A stretch of 64,000 nucleotides of DNA, from the NCBI RefSeq assembly GCF_034190915.1, contig NW_026947705.1, forward strand, positions 124,001 through 188,000. The letters run 5' to 3'. The stretch's first letter is position 1; every line of letters starts with the position of its first letter. The position numbers were made by a program, and so were the translations under genes. This DNA is from Cavia porcellus. Its lineage: Eukaryota > Chordata > Mammalia > Rodentia > Caviidae. This document shows, in pieces, positions 25,454 to 37,316 of this stretch. Below the pieces are notes generated by a model. The model did no database searches, had not been told where the DNA came from, and was given only the letters and a program-made list of their open reading frames with translations.

Positions 25454-26927
25454 TGTGCGCATTGTATGGGTGTGTGTCACATTAGATTCACTAGTAGGAG
25501 TGAGAAAAACATCACGGGGTGGTGCGCATTGTATGGGTGTGTGTTACATTACATTCACTAGTAGGAGTGAGAAAAACATCACGGGTATTGCGCATTTTAT
25601 GGGTGTGTGTTACATTACATTCACTAGTAGGAGTGAGAAAAACATCACCGGGTGGTGCGCATTGTATGGGTGTGTGTTACATTGCATTCACTAGTAGGAG
25701 TGAGAAAAACATCACGGGGTGGTGCGCATTGTATGGGTGTGTGTTACGTTACATTCACTAGTAGGAGTGAGAAAAACATCACGGGGTGGTGCGCATTGTA
25801 TTGGTGTGTGTTACACTACATTCACTAGTAGGAGTGAGATAGACATCACGGGGTGGTGCGCATTGTATGGGTGTGTGTTACATTAGATTCACGTGTAGGA
25901 GTGAGAAAAACATCACGGGGTGGTGCGCATTGTATGGGTGTGTGTTACATTAGATTCACGTGTAGGAGTGAGAAAAACATCACGGGGTGGTGCGCATTGT
26001 ATGGGTGTGTTTTACATTGCATTCACTAGTAGGAGTGAGAAAAATATCACCGGGTGGTGCGCATTGTATGGGTGTGTGTTACGTTGCATTCACTAGTAGG
26101 AGTGAGAAAAACATCACGGGGTGGTGCGCATTGTATGGGTGTGTGTTTCGTTACATTCACTAGTAGGAGTGAGAAAAACATCACGGGGTGGTGCGCATTG
26201 TATGGGTGTGTGTTACATTACATTCACTAGTAGGAGTGAGAAAAACATCACGGGGTTGTGCGCATTGTATGGGTGTGTGTTACATTACATTCACTAGTAG
26301 GAGTGAGAAAAACATCACGGGGTTGTGCGCATTATATGGGTGTGTGTTACATTACATTCACTAGTAGGAGTGAGAAAAACATCACGGGGGTGGTGCGCAT
26401 TGTATGGGTGTGTGTTACATTACATTCACTAGTAGGAGTGAGAAAAACATCACCGGGTGGTGCGCAGTGTATGGGTGTGTGTTACATTACATTCACTAGT
26501 AGGAGTGAGAAAAACATCACGGGGTGGTGCGCATTGTATGGGTGTGTGTTACACTACATTCACTAGTAGGAGTGAGAAAAACATCACGGGGTGGTGCGCA
26601 TTGTATGGGTGTGTGTGACACTACATTCACTAGTAGGAGTGAGAAAAACATCACGGGGTGGTGCGCATTGTATGGGTGTGTGTTACATTACATTCACTAG
26701 TAGGAGTGAGAAAAACATCACGGGGTGGTGCGCATTGTATGGGTGTGTGTTACATTAGATTCACGTGTAGGAGTGAGAAAAACATCACGGTGTGGTGCGC
26801 ATTGTATGGGTGTGTGTTACATTAGATTCACGTGTAGGAGTGAGAAAAACATCACGGGGTGGTGCGCATTGTATGGGTGTGTGTTACATTAGATTCACTA
26901 GTAGGAGTGAGAAAAACATCACGGGGT
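25454..26927 (+). repeat. HOR family II, full unit (22 monomers, 1474 bp)
   Basis: The unit has three parts. The front (from 25454) runs TTGTGCGC/GTCACATTAG, consensus, a 66-bp monomer entered by ACGGGTATTGCGC, ATTGCATT, ACGTTAC and a GTATTGG monomer with GAGATAGAC. The middle (to about 26520) includes TTTCGTTAC, TTGTGCGC and a 68-bp step with five G's near 26386. The tail runs ACACTAC, GTGACACTAC, consensus, AGATTCACGTG, AGATTCACGTG entered by GTGTGG, and AGATTCACTAG. The length is exactly 22 x 67 because one -1 and one +1 variant cancel. Confidence 0.82.
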
Positions 26928-27730
26928 TGTGCGCATTGTATGGGTGTGTGTCACATTAGATTCACTAGTAGGAGTGAGAAAAACATCACGGGGTGGTGCG
27001 CATTGTATGGGTGTGTGTTACATTACATTCACTAGTAGGAGTGAGAAAAACATCACGGGTATTGCGCATTTTATGGGTGTGTGTTACATTACATTCACTA
27101 GTAGGAGTGAGAAAAACATCACCGGGTGGTGCGCATTGTATGGGTGTGTGTTACATTGCATTCACTAGTAGGAGTGAGAAAAACATCACGGGGTGGTGCG
27201 CATTGTATGGGTGTGTGTTACGTTACATTCACTAGTAGGAGTGAGAAAAACATCACGGGGTGGTGCGCATTGTATTGGTGTGTGTTACACTACATTCACT
27301 AGTAGGAGTGAGAAAAACATCACGGGGTGGTGCGCATTGTATGGGTGTGTGTTACACTACATTCACTAGTAGGAGTGAGAAAAACATCACGGGGTGGTGC
27401 GCATTGTATGGGTGTGTGTGACACTACATTCACTAGTAGGAGTGAGAAAAACATCACGGGGTGGTGCGCATTGTATGGGTGTGTGTTACATTACATTCAC
27501 TAGTAGGAGTGAGAAAAACATCACGGGGTGGTGCGCATTGTATGGGTGTGTGTTACATTAGATTCACGTGTAGGAGTGAGAAAAACATCACGGTGTGGTG
27601 CGCATTGTATGGGTGTGTGTTACATTAGATTCACGTGTAGGAGTGAGAAAAACATCACGGGGTGGTGCGCATTGTATGGGTGTGTGTTACATTAGATTCA
27701 CTAGTAGGAGTGAGAAAAACATCACGGGGT
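26928..27730 (+). repeat. HOR family II, deletion derivative (12 monomers, 803 bp)
   Basis: The front monomers match the full unit through GTATTGG, and the tail (ACACTAC, GTGACACTAC, consensus, two AGATTCACGTG, AGATTCACTAG) follows at once. The middle ten monomers are missing. The monomer at the join has the ordinary GAGAAAAAC where both full units have GAGATAGAC, which places the exchange inside or just before that monomer's second half. Confidence 0.82.
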
Positions 27731-29339
27731 TGTGCGCATTGTATGGGTGTGTGTCACATTAGATTCACTAGTAGGAGTGAGAAAAACATCACGGGGTGGT
27801 GCGCATTGTATGGGTGTGTGTTACATTACATTCACTAGTAGGAGTGAGAAAAACATCACGGGTATTGCGCATTTTATGGGTGTGTGTTACATTACATTCA
27901 CTAGTAGGAGTGAGAAAAACATCACCGGGTGGTGCGCATTGTATGGGTGTGTGTTACATTGCATTCACTAGTAGGAGTGAGAAAAACATCACGGGGTGGT
28001 GCGCATTGTATGGGTGTGTGTTACGTTACATTCACTAGTAGGAGTGAGAAAAACATCACGGGGTGGTGCGCATTGTATTGGTGTGTGTTACACTACATTC
28101 ACTAGTAGGAGTGAGATAGACATCACGGGGTGGTGCGCATTGTATGGGTGTGTGTTACATTAGATTCACGTGTAGGAGTGAGAAAAACATCACGGGGTGG
28201 TGCGCATTGTATGGGTGTGTGTTACATTAGATTCACGTGTAGGAGTGAGAAAAACATCACGGGGTGGTGCGCATTGTATGGGTGTGTTTTACATTGCATT
28301 CACTAGTAGGAGTGAGAAAAATATCACCGGGTGGTGCGCATTGTATGGGTGTGTGTTACGTTGCATTCACTAGTAGGAGTGAGAAAAACATCACGGGGTG
28401 GTGCGCATTGTATGGGTGTGTGTTTCGTTACATTCACTAGTAGGAGTGAGAAAAACATCACGGGGTGGTGCGCATTGTATGGGTGTGTGTTACATTACAT
28501 TCACTAGTAGGAGTGAGAAAAACATCACGGGGTTGTGCGCATTGTATGGGTGTGTGTTACATTACATTCACTAGTAGGAGTGAGAAAAACATCACGGGGT
28601 TGTGCGCATTATATGGGTGTGTGTTACATTACATTCACTAGTAGGAGTGAGAAAAACATCACGGGGGTGGTGCGCATTGTATGGGTGTGTGTTACATTAC
28701 ATTCACTAGTAGGAGTGAGAAAAACATCACCGGGTGGTGCGCATTGTATGGGTGTGTGTTACATTACATTCACTAGTAGGAGTGAGAAAAACATCACGGG
28801 GGTGGTGCGCATTGTATGGGTGTGTGTTACATTACATTCACTAGTAGGAGTGAGAAAAACATCACCGGGTGGTGCGCATTGTATGGGTGTGTGTTACATT
28901 ACATTCACTAGTAGGAGTGAGAAAAACATCACGGGGTGGTGCGCATTGTATGGGTGTGTGTTACACTACATTCACTAGTAGGAGTGAGAAAAACATCACG
29001 GGGTGGTGCGCATTGTATGGGTGTGTGTGACACTACATTCACTAGTAGGAGTGAGAAAAACATCACGGGGTGGTGCGCATTGTATGGGTGTGTGTTACAT
29101 TACATTCACTAGTAGGAGTGAGAAAAACATCACGGGGTGGTGCGCATTGTATGGGTGTGTGTTACATTAGATTCACGTGTAGGAGTGAGAAAAACATCAC
29201 GGTGTGGTGCGCATTGTATGGGTGTGTGTTACATTAGATTCACTAGTAGGAGTGAGAAAAATATCACGGGGTGGTGCGCATTGTATGGGTGTGTGTTACA
29301 TTAGATTCACTAGTAGGAGTGAGAAAAACATCACGGGGG
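27731..29339 (+). repeat. HOR family II, enlarged unit (about 24 monomers)
   Basis: This repeats the full unit, including GAGATAGAC near 28113. It has 135 bp extra in the middle: the pair made of a monomer entered by a five-G run (68 bp) and one entered by ACCGGG is present twice (near 28670 and 28802). From about 29230 the tail departs: an AGATTCACTAG monomer with AAAATATCACGG replaces the second AGATTCACGTG. The right boundary is therefore approximate. Confidence 0.75.
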
Positions 29340-32300
29340 GGTGCGCATTGTATGGGTGTGTGTTACATTACATTCACTAGTAGGAGTGAGAAAAACATCA
29401 CGGGGTGGTGCGCATTGTATGGGTGTGTGTTACATTGCATTCAATAGTAGGAGTGAGAAAAACATCACCGGGTGGTGCGCATTGTATGGGTGTGTGTTAC
29501 GTTGCATTCACTAGTAGGAGTGAGAAAAACATCACGGGGTGGTGCGCATTGTATGGGTGTGTGTTACGTTACATTCACTAGTAGGAGTGAGAAAAACATC
29601 ACGGGGTGGTGCGCATTGTATGGGTGTGTGTTACATTACATTCACTAGTAGGAGTGAGAAAAACATCACGGGGTGGTGGGCATTGTATGGGTGTGTGTTA
29701 CATTACATTCACTAGTAGGAGTGAGAAAAACATCACGGGGTGGTGCGCATTGTATGGGTGTGTGTTACATTAGATTCACTAGTAGGAGTGAGAAAAACAT
29801 CACGGGGTGGTGCGCATTGTATGGTAGTGTGTGACATTACATTCACTAGTAGGAGTGAGAAAAACATAACGGGGTGGTGCGCATTGTATGGGTGTGTGTG
29901 ACATTACATTCACTAGTAGGAGTGAGAAAAACATCACGGGGTGGTGCGCATTGTATGGGTGTGTGTTACATTACATTCACTAGTAGGAGTGAGAAAAACA
30001 TCACGGGGTGGTGCGCATTGTATGGGTGTGTGTTACATTACATTCACTAGTAGGAGTGAGAAAAACATCACGGGGTGGTGCGCATTGTATGGGTGTGTGT
30101 TACATTAGATTCACTAGTAGGAGTGAGAAAAACATCACGGGGTGGTGCGCATTGTATGGGTGTGTGTTACATCAGATTCACTATTAGGAGTGAGAAAAAC
30201 ATCACGGGGTGGTGCGCTTTGTATGGGTGTGTTTTACATAAGATTCACTAGTAGGAGTGAGAAAAACATCACGGGGTGGTGCGCATTGTATGGGTGTGTG
30301 TTACATTACATTCACTAGTAGGAGTGAGAAACACATCACGGGGTGGTGCGCATTGTATGGGTGTGTGTTACGTTACATTCACTAGTAGGAGTGAGAAAAA
30401 CATCACGGGGTGGTGCGCATTGTATGGGGGTGTGTTACATTACATTCACTAGTAGGAGTGAGAAAATCATCACGGGGTGGTGCGCATTTCATGGGTGTGT
30501 CTTACATTACATTCACTAGAAGGGTGAGAAAAACATCACGGGGTGGTGCGCATTGTATTGGTGTGTGTTACATTACATTCACTAGTAGGAGTGAGAAAAA
30601 CATCACGGGGTGGTGCGCATTGTATGGGTGTGTGTTACATTACATTCACTAGTAGGAGTGAGAAAAACATCACGGGGTGGTGCGCATTGTATGGGTGTGT
30701 GTTACATTACCTTCACTAGTAGGAGTGAGAAAAACATCACGGGGTGGTGCGCATTGTATGGGTGTGTGTTACATTACGTTCACTAGTAGGAGTGAGAAAA
30801 ACATCACGGGGTGGTGCGCATTGTATGGGTGTGTGTTACATTACATTCACTAGTAGGAGTGAGAAAAACATCACCGGGTGGTGCGCATTGTATGGGTGTG
30901 TGTTACATTACATTCACTAGTAGGAGTGAGAAAAACATCACGGGGTGGTGCGCATTGTATGGGTGTGTGTTACACTACATTCACTAGTAGGAGTGAGAAA
31001 AACATCACGGGGTGGTGCGCATTGTATGGGTGTGTGTGACATTACATTCACTAGTAGGAGTGAGAAAAACATCATGGGGTGGTGCGCATTGTATGGGTGT
31101 GTTTTACATTACATTCACTAGTAGGAGTGAGAAAAACATCACAGGGTGGTGCGCATTGTATGGGTGTGTGTTACATTAGATTCACGTGTAGGAGTGAGAA
31201 AAACATCACGGGGTGGTGCGCATTTCATGGGTGTGTCTTACATTACATTCACTAGAAGGGTGAGAAAAACATCACGGGGTGGTGCGCATTGTATTGGTGT
31301 GTGTTACATTACATTCACTAGTAGGAGTGAGAAAAACATCACGGGGTGGTGCTTATTGTATGGGTGTGTGTTACATTACATTCACTAGTAGGAGTGAGAA
31401 AAACATCACGGGGTGGTGCGCATTGTATGGGTGTGTGTTACACTACATTCACTAGTAGGAGTGAGAAAAACATCACGGGGTGGTGCGCATTGTATGGGTG
31501 TGTGTGACATTACATTCACTAGTAGGAGTGAGAAAAAAAAAACGGGGTGGTGCGCATTGTATGGGTGTGTGTTACATTACATTCACTAGTAGGAGTGAGA
31601 AAAACATCACCGGGTGGTGCGCATTGTATGGGTGTGTGTTACATTACATTCACTAGTAGGAGTGAGAAAAACATCACGGGGTGGTGCGCATTGTATGGGT
31701 GTGTGTTACATTACATTCACTAGTAGGAGTGAGAAAAACATCACGGGGTGGTGCGCATTGTATGGGTGTGTGTTACATTAGATTCACTAGTAGGAGTGAG
31801 AAAAACGTCACGGGGTGGTGCGCATTGTATGGGTGTGTGTTACATTACATTCACTAGGAGGAGTGAGAAAAACATCACGGGGTGGTGCGCATTGTATGGG
31901 TGTGTGTTACATTACATTCACTAGCAGGAGTGAGAAAAACATCACGGGGTGGTGCGCATTGTATGGGTGTGTGTTACATCAGATTCACTAGCAGGAGTGA
32001 GAAAAACATCACGGGGTGGTGCGCTTTGTATGGGTGTGTTTTACATAAGATTCACTAGTAGGAGTGAGAAAAACATCACGGGGTGGTGCGCATTGTATGG
32101 GTGTGTGTTACATTACATTCACTAGTAGGAGTGAGAAAAACATCACGGGGTGGTGCGCATTATATGGGTGTGTGTTACATTACATTCACTAGTAGGAGTG
32201 AGAAAAACATCACGGGGTGGTGCGCATTGTATGGGTGTGTGTTACATTACATTCACTAGTAGGAGTGAGAAAAACATCACGGGGTGGTGCGCATTGTATG

Positions 32301-35300
32301 GGGGTGTGTTACATTACATTCACTAGTAGGAGTGAGAAAATCATCACGGGGTGGTGCGCATTTCATGGGTGTGTCTTACATTACATTCACTAGAAGGGTG
32401 AGAAAAACATCACGGGGTGGTGCGCATTGTATTGGTGTGTGTTACATTACATTCACTAGTAGGAGTGAGAAAAACATCACGGGGTGGTGCGCATTGTATG
32501 GGTGTGTGTTACATTACATTCACTAGTAGGAGTGAGAAAAACATCACGGGGTGGTGCGCATTGTATGGGTGTGTGTTACATTACCTTCACTAGTAGGAGT
32601 GAGAAAAACATCACGGGGTGGTGCGCATTGTATGGGTGTGTGTTACATTACGTTCACTAGTAGGAGTGAGAAAAACATCACGGGGTGGTGCGCATTATAT
32701 GGGTGTGTGTTACATTACGTTCACTAGTAGGAGTGAGAAAAACATCACGGGGTGGTGCGCATTGTATGGGTGTGTGTTACATTACGTTCACTAGTAGGAG
32801 TGAGAAAAACATCACGGGGTGGTGCGCATTGTATGGGTGTGTGTTACATTACATTCACTAGTAGGAGTGAGAAAAACATCACGGGGTGGTGCGCATTGTA
32901 TGGGTGTGTGTTACATTACATTCACTAGTAGGAGTGAGAAAAACATCACGGGGTGGTGTGCATTGTATGGGTGTGTGTTACATTAGATTCACTAGTAGGA
33001 GTGAGAAAAACATCACGGGGTGGTGCGAATTGTATGGGTGTGTGTTACGTTGCATTCACTAGTAGGAGTGAGAAAAACATCACGGGGTGGTGCGCATTGT
33101 ATGGGTGTGTGTTACATTACATTCACTATTAGGAGTGAGAAAAACATCACGGGGTGGTGCGCATTGTATGGGTGTGTGTTACATTAGATTCACGTGTAGG
33201 AGTGAGAAAAACATCACGGGGTGGTGCGCATTGTATGGGTGTGTGTTACATTAGATTCACTAGTAGGAGTGAGAAAAACATCACGGGGTGGTGCGCATTG
33301 TATGGGTGTGTGTTACATTAGATTCACTAGTAGGAGTGAGAAAAACATCACGGGGTGGTGCGCATTGTATGGGTGTGTGTTACATTACATTCACTATTAG
33401 GAGTGAGAAAAACATCACGGGGTGGTGCGCATTGTATGGGTGTGTGTTACATTGCATTCACTAGTAGGAGTGCGAAAAACATCACCGGGTTGTGCGCATT
33501 GTATGGGTGTGTGTTACGTTGCATTCACTAGTAGGAGTGAGAAAAACAACACGGGGTGGTGCGCATTGTATGGGTGTGTGTTACGTTACATTCACTAGTA
33601 GGAGTGAGAAAAACATCACGGGGTGGTGCGCATTGTATGGGTGTGTGTTACATTACGTTCACTAGTAGGAGTGAGAAAAACATCACGGGGTGGTGCGCAT
33701 TGTATGGGTGTGTGTTACATTACGTTCACTAGTAGGAGTGAGAAAAACATCACGGGGTGGTGCGCATTGTATGGGTGTGTGTTACATTACATTCACTAGT
33801 AGGAGTGAGAAAAACATCACGGGGTGGTGCGCATTGTATGGGTGTGTGTTACATTAGATTCACGTGTAGGAGTGAGAAAAACATCACGGGGTGGTGCGCA
33901 TTGTATGGGTGTGTGTTACATTAGATTCACTAGTAGGAGTGAGAAAAACATCACGGGGTGGTGCGCATTGTATGGGTGTGTGTTACATTAGATTCACTAG
34001 TAGGAGTGAGAAAAACATCACGGGGTGGTGCGCATTGTAAGGGTGTGTGTTACATTACATTCACTAGTAGGAGTGAGAAAAACATCACGGGGTGGTGCGC
34101 ATTGTATGGGTGTGTGTTACATTACATTCACTAGTAGGAGTGAGAAAAACATCAGCGGGTGGTGCGCATTGTATGGGTGTGTGTTACATTACGTTCACTA
34201 GTAGGAGTGAGAAAAACATCACGGGGTGGTGCGCATTGTATGGGTGTGTGTTACACTACATTCACTAGTAGGAGTGAGAAAAACATCACGGGGTGGTGCG
34301 CATTGTATGGGTGTGTGTTACACTACATTCACTAGTAGGAGTGAGAAAAACATCACGGGGTGGTGCGCATTGTATGGGTGTGTGTGACACTACATTCACT
34401 AGTAGGAGTGAGAAAAACATCACAGGGTAGTGCACATTGTATGGGTGTGTGTTACACTACATTCACTAGTAGGAGTGAGAAAAACATCACGGGGTGGTGC
34501 GCATTGTATGGGTGTGTGTTACATTACATTCACTAGTAGGAGTGAGAAAAACATCACGGGGTAGTGCACATTGTATGGGTGTGTGTTACACTACATTCAC
34601 TAGTAGGAGTAAGAAAAACATCACGGGGTAGTGCACATTGTATGGGTGTGTGTTACACTACATTCACTAGTAGGAGTGAGAAAAACATCACGGGGTAGTG
34701 CACATTGTATGGGTGTGTGTTACATTACATTCACTAGTAGGAGTGAGAAAAACATCACGGGGTGGTGCGCATTGTATGGGTGTGTGTTACATTACATTCA
34801 CTAGTAGGAGTGAGAAAAACATCACGGGGTGGTGCGCATTGTATGGGTGTGTGTTACATTACATTCACTAGTAGGAGTGAGAAAAACATCACGGGGTGGT
34901 GCGCATTGTATGGGTGTGTGTTACATTACATTCACTAGGAGGAGTGAGAAAAACATCACGGGGTGGTGCGCATTGTATGGGTGTGTGTTACATTACATTC
35001 ACTAGCAGGAGTGAGAAAAACATCACGGGGTGGTGCGCATTGTATGGCTGTGTGTTACATCAGACTCACTAGTAGGAGTGAGAAAAACATCAAGGGGTGG
35101 TGCGCTTTGTATGGGTGTGTTTTACATAAGATTCACTAGTAGGAGTGAGAAAAACATCACGGGGTGGTGCGCATTGTATGGGTGTGTGTTACATTACATT
35201 CACTAGTAGGAGTGAGAAAAACATCACGGGGTGGTGCGCATTGTATGGGTGTGTGTTACATTACATTCACTAGTAGGAGTGAGAAAAACATCACGGGGTG

Positions 35301-37107
35301 GTGCGCATTGTATGGGGGTGTGTTACATTACATTCACTAGTAGGAGTGAGAAAAACATCACGGGGTGGTGCGCATTTCATGGGTGTGTCTTACATTACAT
35401 TCACTAGAAGGGTGAGAAAAACATCACGGTGTGGTGCGCATTGTATGGGTGTGTGTTACATTACATTCACTAGTAGGAGTGAGAAAAACATCACGGGGTG
35501 GTGCGCATTTTATGGGTGTGTGTTACATTACATTCACTAGTAGGAGTGAGAAAAACATCACGGGGTGGTGCGCATTTTGTGGGTGTGTGTTACATTACCT
35601 TCACTAGTAGGAGTGAGAAAAACATCACGGGGTGGTGCGCATTGTATGGGTGTGTGTTACATTACGTTCACTAGTAGGAGTGAGAAAAACATCACGGGGT
35701 GGTGCGCATTGTATGGGTGTGTGTTACATTACGTTCAGTAGTAGGAGTGAGAAAAACATCACGGGGTGGTGCGCATTGTATGGGTGTGTGTTACATTACA
35801 TTCACTAGTAGGAGTGAGAAAAACATCACGGGATGGTGCGCAATGTATGGTTGTGTGTTACATTACATTCACTAGTAGGAGTGAGAAAAACATCACGGGG
35901 TGGTGCGCATTGTATGGGTGTGTGTTACATTACATTCACTAGTAGGAGTGAGAAAAACATCACGGGGTGGTGCGCATTGTATGGGTGTGTGTTACATTAC
36001 ATTCACTAGTAGGAGTGAGAAAAACATCACGGGGTGGTGCGCATTGTATGGGTGTGTGTTACATTACATTCACTAGTAGGAGTGAGAAAAACATCACGGG
36101 GTGGTGCGCATTGTATGGGTGTGTGTTACATTACATTCACTAGTAGGAGTGAGAAAAACATCACGGGGTGGTGCGCATTGTATGGGTGTGTGTTACATTA
36201 GATTCACGTGTAGGAGTGAGAAAAACATCACGGGGTGGTGCGCATTGTATGGGTGTGTGTTACATTACATTCACTAGTAGGAGTGAGAAAAACATCACGG
36301 GGTGGTGCGCATTGTATGGGTGTGTGTTACATTACATTCACTAGTAGGAGTGAGAAAAACATCACGGGATGGTGCGCAATGTATGGTTGTGTGTTACATT
36401 ACATTCACTAGTAGGAGTGAGAAAAACATCACGGGGTGGTGCGCATTGTATGGGTGTGTGTTACATTACATTCACTAGTAGGAGTGAGAAAAACATCACG
36501 GGGTGGTGCGCATTGTATGGGTGTGTGTTACATTACATTCACTAGTAGGAGTGAGAAAAACATCACGGGGTGGTGCGCATTGTATGGGTGTGTGTTACAT
36601 TACATTCACTAGTAGGAGTGAGAAAAACATCACGGGGTGGTGCGCATTGTATGGGTGTGTGTTACATTACATTCACTAGTAGGAGTGAGAAAAACATCAC
36701 GGGGTGGTGCGCATTGTATGGGTGTGTGTTACATTAGATTCACGTGTAGGAGTGAGAAAAACATCACGGGGTGGTGCGCATTGTATGGGTGTGTGTTACA
36801 TTACATTCACTAGTAGGAGTGAGAAAAACATCACGGGGTGGTGCGCATTGTATGGGTGTGTGTTACATTAGATTCACGTGTAGGAGTGAGAAAAACATCA
36901 CGGGGTGGTGCGCATTGTATGGGTGTGTGTTACATTACATTCACTAGTAGGAGTGAGAAAAACATCACGGGGTGGTGCGCATTGTATGGGTGTGTGTTAC
37001 ATTACATTCACTAGTAGGAGTGAGAAAAACATCACGGGGTGGTGCGCATTGTATGGGTGTGTGTTACATTACCTTCACTAGTAGGAGTGAGAAAAACATC
37101 ACGCGGT
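29340..37107 (+). repeat. Mosaic HOR segment carrying the 66-bp monomer
   Basis: This stretch contains four of the TTTCATGGG 66-bp monomers (30479, 31215, 32353, 35367). A recurring cassette precedes several of them: CTAGGAG, CTAGCAG, CATCAGA, then CGCTTTG with GTTTTACATAAG. The leader monomer of the cassette at 30412 recurs at 32286, a spacing of 1874 bp or 28 monomers minus 2. Runs of ACGTTC monomers follow (32650-32800, 33650-33730). Near 34420-34720 four monomers share GTAGTGCACATT, a second local run. At 35835 and 36371 a GGGATGG/GCGCAATG monomer is duplicated with its neighbours at 536 bp (8 monomers). The 31.1-36 kb part is collinear with 50.7-56.5 kb. Confidence 0.75.
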
Positions 37108-37174
37108 GGTGCGCATTGTATGGGTGTGTGTTACATTACATTCACGAGTAGGAGTGAGAAAAACATCACGGGGT

Positions 37175-37316
37175 CGTGTGAATCGGATGGTCGGAATTAG
37201 GATAGGCAGTGAGTGGCAATGTAGGATGGAGAAAAGCACCGCACGTGGTCAGCATGGGGAGGTCAGTGAAAATGCAGTGGCAATGTAGGACAGGTTTCTG
37301 AAAAACATCACGGGGT
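37175..37316 (+). repeat. Divergent monomer dimer (72 + 70 bp), copy 1
   Basis: This 142-bp segment breaks the 67-bp phase by +8 and at first looks like foreign DNA. Aligned to the monomer it resolves into two very diverged units. The first (37175-37246) starts CGTGTGAATCGGATGG, against GGTGCGCATTGTATGG in the consensus, and ends GTAGGATGGAGAAAAG. The second (37247-37316) starts GGTCAGCATGGGG and ends TCTGAAAAACATCACGGGGT. The two share AGTGGCAATGTAGGA (37212-37226 and 37276-37290), which ordinary monomers lack. The preceding monomer has the private change CACGAGTAG and is entered by ACGCGGTGG. A 60-codon open frame runs across the left junction but I consider it fortuitous. Confidence 0.85.

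Noticed and set aside
37106..37288. A 60-codon frame spanning a normal monomer and the divergent dimer, identical in four places
   Set aside because: Its identity follows from the identity of the DNA copies. It begins in ordinary satellite sequence and shows no domain or start signal.
37175..37316. Transposable element insertion
   Set aside because: There is no terminal inverted repeat, no target-site duplication and no poly-A end. Both halves align to the monomer at their ends, so a divergent monomer dimer is the simpler reading.
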